Position numbers and translations under genes: made by a program | Notes under the pieces: model-generated | Told to the model about the DNA's origin: nothing | Seen by the model: only the letters and a program-made list of their open reading frames with translations | Databases searched by the model: none | Part shown: positions 38,501-46,041 of the stretch, piece by piece | Numbering within the stretch: position 1 is the stretch's first letter | Layout: each line of letters starts with the position of its first letter | Assembly: GCA_028872475.1 (NCBI GenBank) | Contig: JAQYMQ010000005.1 | Location: forward strand, 115,396-179,395 | DNA: 64,000 bases | Reading direction: 5' to 3' | DNA from: Eubacteriales bacterium | GTDB taxonomy: Bacteria; Bacillota; Clostridia; Peptostreptococcales; Anaerovoracaceae

Positions 38501-40585
38501 ATCTTCCAATAATGATTGAATAGCCGGATTCTTTAAAGAAATTTCCCACATTTTATTATCTACAGACACTGAAAGGTACTGATTTGGAATATTGATATTA
38601 TTAAATTGAACTTTTATTTGACGTTGTATATCTGCCGGCGAAATACCGGTTCCTGCAGGAATTATTCCTGTAACTTTTAATTCTGTAGAATACTGTTTAT
38701 TAATAACTGTAGGTGTAGATTCTCCAATTATTCTAAAATCAGAAATTTCAGGTTTTGTAAATGCACTGGTATTTGTCGCTGTATCCCCATCTTGCCATAA
38801 CCTTAATAAAAGTCTATCGCCTTTTTCTAATGTAACTCCTGTAGGTACATTTACAACAGTTTTGGTTGATGTTGAATCTATTTTAATACCCCATGAAGCA
38901 CTATTTTTGGTTAAATACGTTACATCAGACTCTGACAGTGATGAACTGCCATAATCTTTATTACTATTATATTTATCCTTCTTAATTAATACGACTTCTA
39001 ATACTTTACCCTTCCAATTTTCCGGAATAGAATCGAAAGTAAGTTTAGTAGTGTTTACAGGAATACTGTTTTGATCAGCCTCCCACTCCGGTGGCGCAGT
39101 ATTTACACCTGTACCGGCATATTTCAACTTATCTACATACTGTTGTGCATAAATCTTATTTATGTCATCAAACTCAGCTCCATCATTCTTACCGTCACCA
39201 TCGGTATCTTTATTGTATGGATTTGAACCTAAATAATTTTCAAATTCATCAAGAAGACCGTCTTGGTCTGAATCTCGCAATACCATAGAACACTGGCTAT
39301 ATGAATTATCACTATATTTACCTGATTTCAAAAAGAAATTTTCAAATTTTAAAGGTAATTCTTTTTTAAATGTTCCATCACTATTTCTTAAAAGAGTCGC
39401 AGGATTATCCTTAAGATATAATATTATTCTTCCACGCTGCACTCCGGTACTATAAAAATTATGTACTTCATCCATCTGTCTAATTTTTTTAGTATTTGTA
39501 ACAAAGTCTGTCCTTGTTCCGTCCTGTAATGTCTGAATGCTATATCCTGCAAATCGAGACAAATCATCAATAGGCAAATTAGGCCCCGTATTTTGGTTTC
39601 CTGTCATAATACCAGTTCTCTTTGCGAGACTTCGACCTGAAGGATTAGTACTTTGAACTGCGTTTACAGAGCCCGGCATATGCGCTTGCAAAAATGAAGT
39701 ATATTCATTGGAACCGCTCATACCAATTCTCCATGTTTCGTAATGTTCAACCATGTCTGCTAATTTAGTATTCATACGTAAAGTATGTGTCCAATCTGTA
39801 GCACTTCCACCATAAGGTCTATATTTCATATCTATTATTATTGCATTTAAAGTAGGCTCATACTCAAATTGCATATTACTATCGCCTTCATTAAATTTAT
39901 AATATCCTTCTTTTGGATATTCTGTCGGATTATCTCCCTCATATTGAATTTGATCAAGATTTTTGGCAATTATACTCTTTGCAGTTATACCCTTACTACT
40001 TACTACAGATATTTTAAGATAATTCTCAATGTTATCGTTTGTTATGAGTCCTGCAAGATCTGTTCCCTGTGCAAACTCAATCTGCATTGTAACAGTTCTA
40101 TTCTGAACACCATATTCTCTTTGAGTATAAATACTTTGATTAGGATTAGTATCATCACCTGTATTTGCTGTAAAAAGAAATGAATAAGCTTTTTCTCCCT
40201 GATCAAGAGTATCTATTCTTGCAACCCTAGCCATAGTCGTCCCTATTGAAGATTGGTTTATAGTCAATCTTTTGTTGTACCAGTATTGAGATCTTACCTG
40301 AACAACCTTATCTCTCAGATTTTCGTCTAACTGAATTCTCAATCTTGCATCAGGATGTGATGTCGCAAATGCATTATTTGATACTTTAGTATAATCAAAT
40401 TTAAGCACATTACCAATAACACGCACATTACTGATAGCGGCTCTAGCAAAATTCGAATCATACTCTATTCTTTCCTGTGCATTTGTACGCAAAAAAGTAT
40501 TTTGCATAACAAAAAGTCCTCCTGACAGCGCTATAACTACTGCCAAGAACATGGTCAAAACTCTACTCGTTTTCTTTTTAACCAC
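29531..40585 (-). CDS. Giant repeat-rich wall-anchored surface protein (about 3,680 aa)
   Basis: One open frame of 11 kb. GTG 40585 is chosen, with GAGGGGGG upstream, over TTG 40600. Order: signal peptide (to about residue 42, ending TNAQ); an N-terminal adhesin-like region; a thrombospondin-3/EF-hand-like calcium stretch (DSDQDGLLDEFENYLG, DTDGDGKNDGAEF, about 445-475); InlB/Listeria-Bacteroides repeats (DTNGGTLAST, about 1185; DPNGGVLDG, near 3580); a Cna-B-like module (AKKTWQGNQPQDYKMYMALI, about 1375); about 18 tandem repeats of 80-95 residues; an Asn/Lys-rich linker; and the sorting-like tail KAPNTGDTG plus helix and KHYNK. It should be a long fibrous adhesin on the cell wall. The ligand is unknown. 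Confidence 0.92.
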   Translation of the reverse strand: MVKKKTSRVLTMFLAVVIALSGGLFVMQNTFLRTNAQERIEYDSNFARAAISNVRVIGNVLKFDYTKVSNNAFATSHPDARLRIQLDENLRDKVVQVRSQYWYNKRLTINQSSIGTTMARVARIDTLDQGEKAYSFLFTANTGDDTNPNQSIYTQREYGVQNRTVTMQIEFAQGTDLAGLITNDNIENYLKISVVSSKGITAKSIIAKNLDQIQYEGDNPTEYPKEGYYKFNEGDSNMQFEYEPTLNAIIIDMKYRPYGGSATDWTHTLRMNTKLADMVEHYETWRIGMSGSNEYTSFLQAHMPGSVNAVQSTNPSGRSLAKRTGIMTGNQNTGPNLPIDDLSRFAGYSIQTLQDGTRTDFVTNTKKIRQMDEVHNFYSTGVQRGRIILYLKDNPATLLRNSDGTFKKELPLKFENFFLKSGKYSDNSYSQCSMVLRDSDQDGLLDEFENYLGSNPYNKDTDGDGKNDGAEFDDINKIYAQQYVDKLKYAGTGVNTAPPEWEADQNSIPVNTTKLTFDSIPENWKGKVLEVVLIKKDKYNSNKDYGSSSLSESDVTYLTKNSASWGIKIDSTSTKTVVNVPTGVTLEKGDRLLLRLWQDGDTATNTSAFTKPEISDFRIIGESTPTVINKQYSTELKVTGIIPAGTGISPADIQRQIKVQFNNINIPNQYLSVSVDNKMWEISLKNPAIQSLLEDAGLLEERDDLSSGRGLKPGVVIHATASQNGNEPAVSKDEVVIKGPKFNMIIQGDSEARLSVPSGTQSVNFLVTKVTDGSELYIRGTKVSDTEFKAILPADYKFKEDDKVEATITIGGRDIQSVGTLVRGDVIEDPTTENPIEGYVRIKFDPTANGELSTTKNSEHIAFGKATVKVFDVKKDLTWKRALEKGLYVPTCKHSDVNYIFAKWKNGSENLFVDLPLSNTTVISADKTYTARYIKQDVLKINVQALGVDGKAFNWDKVIGTSDDIIVNIAQKDKLTGTATGTTYTLKIKKSDLIAGTFIIKDDNQKVDLETFDGRTLVYEITGINPVTTGNKYLTHSKTATNVDGKITNMTLTLQEMIDTKITVAWHTDVVESNRPQLSGTISLNSKTATFDLTKGDGSFYITEKPKPANMEWNEFISTNAILSVSGGTTSTAGTYVVTDSNSKKWTVKVTKDLANGTSKYDIYEVINLTFDTNGGTLASTTREVNFGEKLITVSQPTRTGYEFVGWTIKDETKASAYQGLPTVTTKDNWDLANAKFTNASPVFANKTVHAVWRNTSIILHPNYEGVQDSDKKRVDLTSENISSGTLDLPDVYQQDKFKREGYSLIGFSTNPSATVPDIISAEGETTNYLNNLEKNYKLPASYKDDGLVLYAVWKENFTVKAKKTWQGNQPQDYKMYMALITRTAVGTFGSEVVIDDATYYPYPGSPQEYKGADLTWTNLPSYDRYGRRISYIIVELTESQKAAFDTHRSDDWSDYGITITKTQGATIGHKEQQIKLTEFDGYTSVTKRMHTTAQHEEGLDPQNPNNSVGYYDTTGYIINVTNTRLDVAKPIIQKIYSGDTDFDLDLDGPADKVTGKIKGVDYTLIKEADGWKVENGTGNNIASVTLKSTSPYRLVIKLNETSFSKDDEVTATAHVKVSENVFTHSDEDVEIVKDREVSRLPKDLKQIPNVKEGDKTYTVIEANENTEIGSHDVGLLLSRNTVYTLCDESGNPITIDGNTVDTKASYEGADKGKIIFKIPHDTGNNGKKYRIKVQEPERTPATTTETVTVDTVGPELIVKKLEGYTKENLTPILMYTTEPAKLTLAETLPEGIVKTELEFDAETQLYKKWQLEGKSDVILNKTIAITPTDYYGNIGTVKNQDIVIKDRVQVVPDPNNPGTTPEGYKLITFDSDNGTLETGGVKKSYFVANNSTWSQAKSAGMIVPKYATKDGTNFLKWNNAIPADAFVINQDMSFVAQYHKDVEVVNDTSGETPDRYLRITFNSKEDGQFEGDKDKLVLEVKNSITWEKIKASVQLPNPITTDKHFIGWDPKLPDNSVTAENGTKTFDAQYAGDIIEVTNPDNPTPDGYVRITFNAGSGNFESSAKTKTFDVHKDVVWSNFMSVVPTANAQLGYNFTKWDPNIPKTAEDKAKTVEAFGKFTFTAQYATDVVVDTTLGTDDDKPSDNYVSITFDADGKGSLIGQTKYYVIKDKPNVRLSDNQVPQVTNVTIGYNFTTWNMNVTNPQTFTDNVNVKALYETLKNVIVDPTPDDDNDKPNGYHTVRFNIDSEKGTVEGHTKYYVKPGTDLNTVNAPTVTAKTGFKKHDPFWDKNLSGAVNDNITINGQFDSLNDVIKVDPSQPTPPEKPDGYVTVEFKAGTDGTLNPTGQTTKYYVNPTKSVTLDAPAVKGNTGKIFKNWDKNYENVTFNEDTVINAVYESIKDVVPVENPDVTQKPDGYKTVIFEAGSDGTITSGITQYYVNPEKSVTLEPPVIRPNYGYSFKEWNSGFTNRKFTDDTTTITALYKKDVIAVEDPAQPPEHPADYVLVKFESGENGTIATGVTKQFYVNPTKEVTLTAPAVTAKTGYTFKEWDKPYVNQKFTTETTIEATYDPIDDKIAIPDPENPPAKPAGYVLVKFDADTNGQLVTGVTSQFYVNPTKEVTLTAPGVTANTGYTFKEWDKPFENQKFALETTIKARYNTLPSVIPVKDGVDKPAGYYTVTFNVDTDKGEVATGNAVKYYVKPDTALSEITPPTVTAKTGYEKKAGNEFWTPALPTIITCDAETTAQFKTLDAVIPAGDGVTKPDGYKFVEFVKGDNGEITSGTTKFYVNPTKQVTLEAPTVTPNVGYSNAGWNGAYINTTFENDTVIKALYTSEDDVKVTEQEGYKKVTFVAGDNGVINSGTTTFYVNPTKQVTLTAPVVKPNTGYKFTGWNKVFVDTTFTADETIITAKYEKLPSVIPAGDGVTKPEGYHTVTFNVDTDKGEVATGNAVKYYVEPGTASSEITPPTVTAKTGYEKKSGSEFWDPALPTTITGDAETTAQFKTLDSVIPVKDAIDKPAGYYTVTFYVDSNKGEVATGNAVKYYVKPDTASSEITPPTVTAKTGYEKKAGSEFWDPALPTTITGDAETTAQFKTLDAVIPAGDGVTKPSGYNAVEFVAGDNGNITAGTAKYYVNPNVDVTLAVPTVEANTGYTFTGWDINPTVARKYTEDTTTITAQYKEKDAVIKIENPNNPPEKPAGYKLVVFEQGANGRITSGESQYYVNPNVDVTLAAPTVEANTGYTFTGWDLNPTVARKYTDERTTITAQYKQTVKEQDPTNPPVLEDGYNRIIFNAGEGTFGGTATKKVYDVLEGTKWANGSVQAVIPTDIRANDSAKSFYEWNNSIPEADKEVIDFETTAQYKANIIVDETPTDDTDRPKGYNSVTYVVDATKGTVTAGNVKYYVKSGTSSAGITDPTVTANAPKYKLFNPLWSPEGLPSTISQDLTIKAQFITVITGDKYKMEIVNEEVEPGTPADGIDLTDNILSIKDSTGKDVPVTNKENIPPQTPIDTNTPGTYEGLVKITYEDGTTEVVAIPVIVLQPLVTIKYDPNGGVLDGTTIIKSVAYRVGTVITVEQAPTRAGYKFLYWKGSEYQPGASYKVVGNHTFVAQWEKVTDNSNNNNNNVNTNNTNSSKTKNKTKASKAKDMKAPNTGDTGIQFWIILLVISATLLSIERVIAIRQKHYNK
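30225..35045 (-). repeat. About 18 tandem coding repeats of 80-95 residues
   Basis: Each unit follows the scheme KPxGYxxVxFxAGxxG.IxxG, YYVNPxKxVTLxxPxV, then GYxFxxWD and xTTIxAxY. At least two subtypes alternate: a shorter YYVNP type and a longer type with NVDTDKGEVATGNAVKYY and PALPTTITGDAETTAQF. Some neighbours are near identical in DNA: 76 bases at 31308-31383 recur exactly at 31578-31653, a 270-base period. The first unit (near 35045) and the second-to-last are more diverged. No unit breaks the frame. Confidence 0.88.
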
Positions 40586-40862
40586 ATCTACCCCCCTCAA
40601 TTAATTATATGTAAAAATATATAACTATACAGATTAATTTTACCATACCACCCATTGTATTCAATATATAATACACTAAACCAATAAATTAAATTGAAAA
40701 CTATTATTTGGTTCATTAATACCCTAATAAAAAATATTAATCACACAATTGTTACTAAATTGTTACTAAATTGCCATTTTTTTATAAGAAAAAATATATC
40801 AATTCCCCATACATAGGAATCAATATATTTCTATTGTTTTTATTCCATAATTTCAAAAATAA
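40586..40862. other. Intergenic region upstream of the giant gene with a terminator
   Basis: A hairpin at 40792-40830 (AAATATATCAATTCC against GGAATCAATATATTT, two weak pairs) followed on the minus strand by TTTTTTCTT terminates transcription from 40863. Two copies of TTGTTACTAAA lie at 40749-40770. The promoter of the giant gene must lie between 40586 and about 40790; I see no clear hexamer pair. Confidence 0.55.
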
Positions 40863-41075
40863 CTATCTGACAGGAAGAACTTCAAGCCAATATCCATCCG
40901 GATCTTCTATAAAATAAATTCCCATAGACTCATTTTCAAAACAGATACAACCCATACTTTCATGCAACTCATGTGCAGTATCATAATCATCAGTCCTAAA
41001 TGCCAAATGAAATTCTTTTTCACCTATATCATATGCTTCCGGATGATCTTTAAGCCAAGTCAATTCCAATTTCAA
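40863..41075 (-). pseudogene. C-terminal half of a glyoxalase/VOC protein
   Basis: 70 residues match only the second half of lactoylglutathione lyase-type VOC proteins: FELELTW-like start, YDIGEKEFHLAF (metal-binding His region), and GIYFIEDPDGYWLEVLP with the second metal Glu. The first beta-alpha-beta-beta-beta module, with its own metal ligands, is absent. The sequence upstream (41076-41103) has stops and no in-frame ATG; only TTG codons are available. It is best read as a remnant. Confidence 0.75.
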
Positions 41076-41103
41076 TAATTTATTTCACACTACATTAAAC
41101 ATT

Positions 41104-41748
41104 TTACAACCCTTTTCTTACATGTAGCATAAACGAATATATACTAGGAATCGCAAATGCTACAAATACAGCAATAAGTATTATCCAAATATTATTTAAT
41201 CCTGCTATCAAAGTTGTCAAAATTATACTTATTCCTACAACTATATAAACAGTTCCCGCCAAACGATGAGTTTTATTCCAATTTTCTTCATTTGCAAGTG
41301 TCCATGGCAACTTAATACCCATTGAATAATTCTGTCTCATTTTTGGAAGATAATTTCCCATAATAATAAATAATAAACCTATGAACATACTTGCAAATAA
41401 ACTGATATTAATTTTCACACCTAAATTATATGCATATACAAATGTTGAAACAAATATTGATATACATGGTACAATCCACAAAACAAGAACATATAGCTTA
41501 TTACTTATATTTTGTTTTCTAGGATCTTTTGCCGTTACAACAGCACAAATAAACTGTATCAACAATAAAATAATAGGTAGCCCCACAACTGCGAACAGTT
41601 TACTACTAAATCCATTAGCGTCATTATTAATCCCAAAGTGTGTAGCCATTGTTTCTGGTAATTTGTCCCACAACACGACTCCAACAATAATCGGCAATAC
41701 AATAATTATACAAGTTAAGATTAATGTCTTTTTATTCTTTTTCAACAT
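41104..41748 (-). CDS. sdpI: SdpI family membrane protein
   Basis: 214 residues, about six membrane helices. The N-terminal DUF1648-like part (LPETMATHFGINNDANGFSSK) and the C-terminal SdpI signature (RQNYSMGIKLPWTLANEENW, KTHRLAG) are both clear. In Bacillus, SdpI gives immunity to the SdpC toxin and sequesters SdpR at the membrane when toxin binds. The start lies inside the sdpR 3' end (17-base overlap), as in the Bacillus sdpRI pair. No sdpABC genes are in the window, so here it may be an orphan immunity or envelope-stress module. Confidence 0.9.
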   Translation of the reverse strand: MLKKNKKTLILTCIIIVLPIIVGVVLWDKLPETMATHFGINNDANGFSSKLFAVVGLPIILLLIQFICAVVTAKDPRKQNISNKLYVLVLWIVPCISIFVSTFVYAYNLGVKINISLFASMFIGLLFIIMGNYLPKMRQNYSMGIKLPWTLANEENWNKTHRLAGTVYIVVGISIILTTLIAGLNNIWIILIAVFVAFAIPSIYSFMLHVRKGL

Positions 41749-42016
41749 TGGAATCTCCCTCCTTTAAATTTGTTATCCAGAGCATAATACTCTCAAGCAC
41801 TGTTACATTCAATTGGTAATAAATATAATTCTTTTCCTTTTTCTCAAAAATAAGATCTGCTTGTTTTAATACTTTTAAATGATACGAAATCGTAGCAGCT
41901 GTAGTATCAAAATGTGAAGCTATTTCACCTGCAGACATAGAACCTGATTTCAATAATTCTAAAATTCTTCGTCTTTCTGGATCTGATAATGCTTTAAAGC
42001 TCTTCGCAAAAGTCAT
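41732..42016 (-). CDS. sdpR: SdpR-like ArsR family autorepressor
   Basis: 94 residues with winged HTH (MSAGEIASHFDTTAATISYHLKVLKQADLI) and wing KEKNYIYYQLN. No metal-binding cysteines are present, as expected for the SdpR branch of ArsR. GGGGGTG precedes the ATG. It is transcribed from a promoter flanked by two matching palindromes (42096-42115 and 42152-42171), indicating autorepression of sdpRI. Confidence 0.92.
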   Translation of the reverse strand: MTFAKSFKALSDPERRRILELLKSGSMSAGEIASHFDTTAATISYHLKVLKQADLIFEKKEKNYIYYQLNVTVLESIMLWITNLKEGDSNVEKE

Positions 42017-42095
42017 ATTACACCCCCTTTTATTTGTGATTTATAATATTTATGTTCTTCATATTATTAGAATTATCTTCCTTATTTACAATAGC

Positions 42096-42171
42096 ATTTA
42101 GATATTTATCTAAATAGAATTTTATCACTTTCTCTTATATTGTCAATGGCTATTTAGAAATTTGTCTAAAT
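42096..42171 (-). promoter_or_regulatory. sdpRI promoter flanked by twin operators
   Basis: Minus-strand TTGACA (42141-42146), 16-base spacer, TAAAAT (42119-42124). Two 20-base palindromes, each with arms ATTTAGA and TCTAAAT, sit at 42096-42115 (downstream of -10) and 42152-42171 (upstream of -35), 56 bases apart centre to centre. Both are followed by TAGAATTT. Confidence 0.87.
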
Positions 42172-42508
42172 AGAATTTGACAATATAAAATAAACTTACT
42201 TTTTAACTGTTTTAAGAAAATAGATTCATAAAAAAATGCGTAAAAGTAATAAAACTTCTACGCATAATTCTTCATACTACATGTCTAATTATATTAAAGA
42301 TTCATACTGTAATTTCAACATTTAATAATAATATTTTATTAAAGCAATTACAGTTACGTAAATTGTATCACACTTATTAGCGCTTAACATTATTTTAAAA
42401 AAATTAAGTCAAAAAATATCGACATAACTAGTACCAGAACTAATTATATCGATTTAAATTGCAATATTATATAATTTAATCTTTTATATTAATATATAAG
42501 TCAACTAA
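42172..42508. other. Intergenic region with terminator hairpin
   Basis: ATGCGTA...TACGCAT (42236-42265) followed by T6 on the minus strand is a probable terminator for the lipoprotein gene ending at 42509, though 245 bases away. The rest of this 340-base AT-rich gap shows no ORF or RNA that I can support. Confidence 0.6.
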
Positions 42509-42916
42509 TTAATAACCATGGTCGACATGCTTCCACTGACCACCATGCGTCCTTACTAAAATCCACATCCAATCATCATATGCAGTATTAGGTTCCAAGG
42601 ATCCGTCTCCACCAGATGCATTTACATCAAATGAAGATTGTAAAACTATTACTTCATCAGCATTATTTCTATCCGCCCAATCTTGAGCATCCTTTGAAAC
42701 ACTATCACCTGCATAGTATATTTCTTTTAATGTACATCCATGCCAATATAAACGAAACTCTTTTTTAATAGAATTAATAGCCATATCAATGTCATGTTTT
42801 GAATAAATCTCAGATTTAACTTCCTTTATTTTTACATTGCTGACATTGCCACACGCACTAATACCAATAGTAATTAATATACATATAAGTAAAATTGCTA
42901 TTTTCTTCATATTCAT
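42509..42916 (-). CDS. Small lipoprotein, unknown function
   Basis: 135 residues with a signal peptide and lipobox (GISAC, Cys about 22). The mature part is about 113 residues, ending with an aromatic block (YDDWMWILVRTHGGQWKHVDHGY) and an ADRNNADEVIVLQSSFDV strand, resembling small secreted domains of the DUF4829 kind; I am not sure of that family. AAAGGA precedes the ATG. It is probably monocistronic. Confidence 0.78.
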   Translation of the reverse strand: MNMKKIAILLICILITIGISACGNVSNVKIKEVKSEIYSKHDIDMAINSIKKEFRLYWHGCTLKEIYYAGDSVSKDAQDWADRNNADEVIVLQSSFDVNASGGDGSLEPNTAYDDWMWILVRTHGGQWKHVDHGY

Positions 42917-43045
42917 TAGTAGTTCCTTTCATTAAAATTGTTATCAATATAAATTGCATTTAAATACTTAACTATTTTTTCTATTCTATGTGTATAAAAA
43001 TGTAGTATATGAAAACAAAATAAATTTCAATTTTACTATTAAAAA

Positions 43046-43083
43046 CAAATAACCCTTGAATAAAATATTTCAAGAGTTATTTG
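43046..43083 (-). terminator. Terminator after the Cna-B surface protein
   Basis: A 15-base stem (CAAATAACCCTTGAA against TTCAAGAGTTATTTG, one G-U pair) followed by a T-run on the minus strand, 23 bases after the stop codon at 43106. Confidence 0.85.
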
Positions 43084-43105
43084 AATTATATCAATCATAT
43101 TGGTA

Positions 43106-45841
43106 TTAATTTTTACTATTCCTTCTTAAGCCTTTAATCGTCATTAGTGCCAACCCTGACAACATAGCAGATAAAATATATGGAAATATGGAATATGCAT
43201 CATCTGTTTTTGAAGTTTTATCAGGTGGTATATTTGGTTTCTCAGTATTTGTAATCCAAAATCCTTTTCTCATATCTCCCGTATAAGTTACGTTGAAATC
43301 TTTTTCTCCAACTTTCAATATACCCTTCTTTTCTCCAACTTCTTTTATTGTATATGTATAAATCTTAAAATCTTTCATTGACTCATATACTGGTAGTTTT
43401 GTAAATGATCCTGTCCAATTATTTTCCTTTGAAAGAACCAACTTTTCATCTGTAGCAACACCATTTCTATAAAGCTCAACTTCAATTTTGTCAATTGAAT
43501 AATTTTTATTTTTGTCTGCAATATAGTTCCATTTTTTTGTTACTTTCACGTCTCTTGTAGGTGGCACATTTGGCTCTACCGAATTATCTTTTTTATTTGT
43601 AATTATAAAACCATCTTTTGCGTTACCTGTAATCTTAGACTGATAGCCTTTTACCTTTACTTCTTTGACTGAATACGAAATATTTTCATCACCCAATTGT
43701 GTTGGAAGATCTTTAAATGTCGTTTTCCATTCATTATTCTCATCTAAATCTCTTATTTCAACTGTATACTTACCATTAGCAATAAGTTGTACAGTAATTT
43801 TTTCAGGACGATTACCCTCTTTATTGTCTTGATCTTCCCACTTCTTTTCAACAGATACTTCAGTCGAATCTTCAGTTCCTATCGTAATAGTACCATTACT
43901 CCCGATACCACCACCTCGAGTAGCTGATGTATTTCCGCTAATTATAACTTTACCAAGAGATTTTGTTAACTCGCTACCTTTTGAATCAGCACGCAATGAT
44001 AATGATGTTAAATCTGGCAATATTCCCGAATGTTTATCATCTGACAATAATTTTCCATCGTCATCTGTCCAATTATATGGCACTCCGCCCAACATTCTTT
44101 TTGCAAGCTCGTACTTAGCAAGACCACTATGATGTCCATATGAAGATTGTGATAATATATATAAATCTTTAGCTGAACCTGAAGCAGTATTATTACCATA
44201 CATAGCAACACCATTATTTACATAAATTCTTGTTTTTGATATAGGACATGCAGCTAATCCCGCACCCCCTTCTTTCGCATAATTATCTGTAATAATAGCA
44301 TTATATAACTCTAATTCTCCATTGCGTCCATGATAAGTATGACCTTGATAGTGCCAGTTTTCTGCAACTCCATTTACATATATACCACCACCGCCAAATG
44401 CCATGGCTGTTTTTCCAGAACCATCCATTTTATTATTAATTATCTTCCCAGACTTAATAATTGCCTTATGAACTATTGTTGTACTCAACTCTCCCTGTAT
44501 AAAAATTCCTCCGCCAGATGCTCCTGCTTCATTTGCTTCAATGGTACCACCTGTCATTTCAAATAAGTTCGAATTACTACTATCATTTCCGCCAATACTA
44601 ATTCCTCCACCCACTTCATCTGATCTATTTTTATTAACAATAGCATTTTCAGATATTTTTACAGTAGAACCATTATATGCGAGAACACCTCCACCTGCGG
44701 CATAATACTGACGATAATTATGATCATATAAGCGTTTAGCAAAATTGCTATCTATAATACCTCCTGACATATTAAGTGTAGATTTATCTAAATATATTCC
44801 TCCACCATAGTTTGCCTGATTATTCTTTATTGCACCGCCTGTCATATTAACAACTGCGGAGTATGCTGAAATTGCACCCCCTACAGTAGGATTATAAGTG
44901 GTGTTAACAATTTTATTGTTCTGAAGAATTGCACCATCATTAATATTTAAAGTACCCTCTACTCTCACTAATGACTTTTTGTCCTTTACAACATCACCAT
45001 TGCCATCAATGAGAATATCCTTAAGAGTAGCTTCCTTATCATTGTTTATTTTAAATAAATAGCCGCTAAACTCTTCATCTCTAATTATAGTTGCATTTGT
45101 ACCAGATAACGAAATCTCTCCCTCTACTTCAGTTGTCCCTCTCACTATAATCTTTTTAATGCTTTGATTTAATTTAGCTAATGCTTTTGCTTTTTCAAAT
45201 GTTTTAACAGCAGTTGTTTTTGACATGCCATCATTGTCATCATTACCTGAAGTACCATCTAAATATATTGTCTTTTCACTAATTTTTATTTCAGACACTT
45301 TTAGAATTTTTGCTGCTGTATTGGCAGAATCACTAGGCTCCAATCTTGGAACCTTTAAAATCATTTTTCCATCTGATTTTTCTAAGTATAAATCATAATG
45401 AAGCAAATAAGGTTTTACCCATTCAGCACCTGCAGGGTTATAATATTCAACTTCAACCTTATCATATGGGATTTTAATGTTTTCAAATAAAATTTCACCC
45501 TCTAATGAAAAAGTGCTCTCAGTATATGACATATTGCGCTTAATTGTATCTGCTTTACCTTCAATATGTAGCTCATGTTCAATAGAAAAATCTTTTAACA
45601 TCCAACTCACTTTATCAAACACTGGATTATCATCACCCTGATTCATCCAATAATTTGAATATGTAGCGTTAAAATTTTCATCATTTCCAAACTGATCTCT
45701 TGTAAGTTTAAAACTTAGCTCATAACTGCCATCTAACTCATTATTTTCAGCAGTTACACTTAAACCCGAAACTAGTTGACTTAGTACCATGGTAAACAAT
45801 ATTACAATTGCTAATATTTTCTTACTATAATTCATACTCAC
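43106..45841 (-). CDS. Beta-helix and Cna-B wall-anchored surface protein (911 aa)
   Basis: Signal peptide (KKILAIVILFTMVLSQLVSG) followed by a short N-terminal domain. Residues about 195-660 form a right-handed beta-helix: many G-G-I/V-rich rungs such as NYGGGIYLDKSTLNMSGGII and SGGGIFIQGE, as in polymorphic-membrane-protein-like and pectate-lyase-like adhesins. Two Cna-B domains follow (VEKKWEDQDNKEGNRPEKIT, VTKKWNYIADKNKNYSIDKI), with NxK/E-like ends (FIITNKK, FWITNTEK) typical of isopeptide-forming folds. The tail KTSKTDDAYS plus helix and KGLRRNSKN is sorting-like but lacks Gly. GTG 45841 has GAGAGG 7 bases upstream; ATG two codons on is the alternative. Confidence 0.88.
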   Translation of the reverse strand: MSMNYSKKILAIVILFTMVLSQLVSGLSVTAENNELDGSYELSFKLTRDQFGNDENFNATYSNYWMNQGDDNPVFDKVSWMLKDFSIEHELHIEGKADTIKRNMSYTESTFSLEGEILFENIKIPYDKVEVEYYNPAGAEWVKPYLLHYDLYLEKSDGKMILKVPRLEPSDSANTAAKILKVSEIKISEKTIYLDGTSGNDDNDGMSKTTAVKTFEKAKALAKLNQSIKKIIVRGTTEVEGEISLSGTNATIIRDEEFSGYLFKINNDKEATLKDILIDGNGDVVKDKKSLVRVEGTLNINDGAILQNNKIVNTTYNPTVGGAISAYSAVVNMTGGAIKNNQANYGGGIYLDKSTLNMSGGIIDSNFAKRLYDHNYRQYYAAGGGVLAYNGSTVKISENAIVNKNRSDEVGGGISIGGNDSSNSNLFEMTGGTIEANEAGASGGGIFIQGELSTTIVHKAIIKSGKIINNKMDGSGKTAMAFGGGGIYVNGVAENWHYQGHTYHGRNGELELYNAIITDNYAKEGGAGLAACPISKTRIYVNNGVAMYGNNTASGSAKDLYILSQSSYGHHSGLAKYELAKRMLGGVPYNWTDDDGKLLSDDKHSGILPDLTSLSLRADSKGSELTKSLGKVIISGNTSATRGGGIGSNGTITIGTEDSTEVSVEKKWEDQDNKEGNRPEKITVQLIANGKYTVEIRDLDENNEWKTTFKDLPTQLGDENISYSVKEVKVKGYQSKITGNAKDGFIITNKKDNSVEPNVPPTRDVKVTKKWNYIADKNKNYSIDKIEVELYRNGVATDEKLVLSKENNWTGSFTKLPVYESMKDFKIYTYTIKEVGEKKGILKVGEKDFNVTYTGDMRKGFWITNTEKPNIPPDKTSKTDDAYSIFPYILSAMLSGLALMTIKGLRRNSKN

Positions 45842-46041
45842 TTAATATCCTCTCATATCATTATTTTCAATATTTTTTGATATACCACAAATCATAATAT
45901 TTTAAGCAATTATTTTGATATTATCTTAAATTCATTATAAATTTGGAATTAATAATTGAACATTCCTAAACATCATAAAAATTTAGCAACCGCATATATA
46001 TAACATTCCAATATTACTCTGCCATCTTATACCTAAATTAC

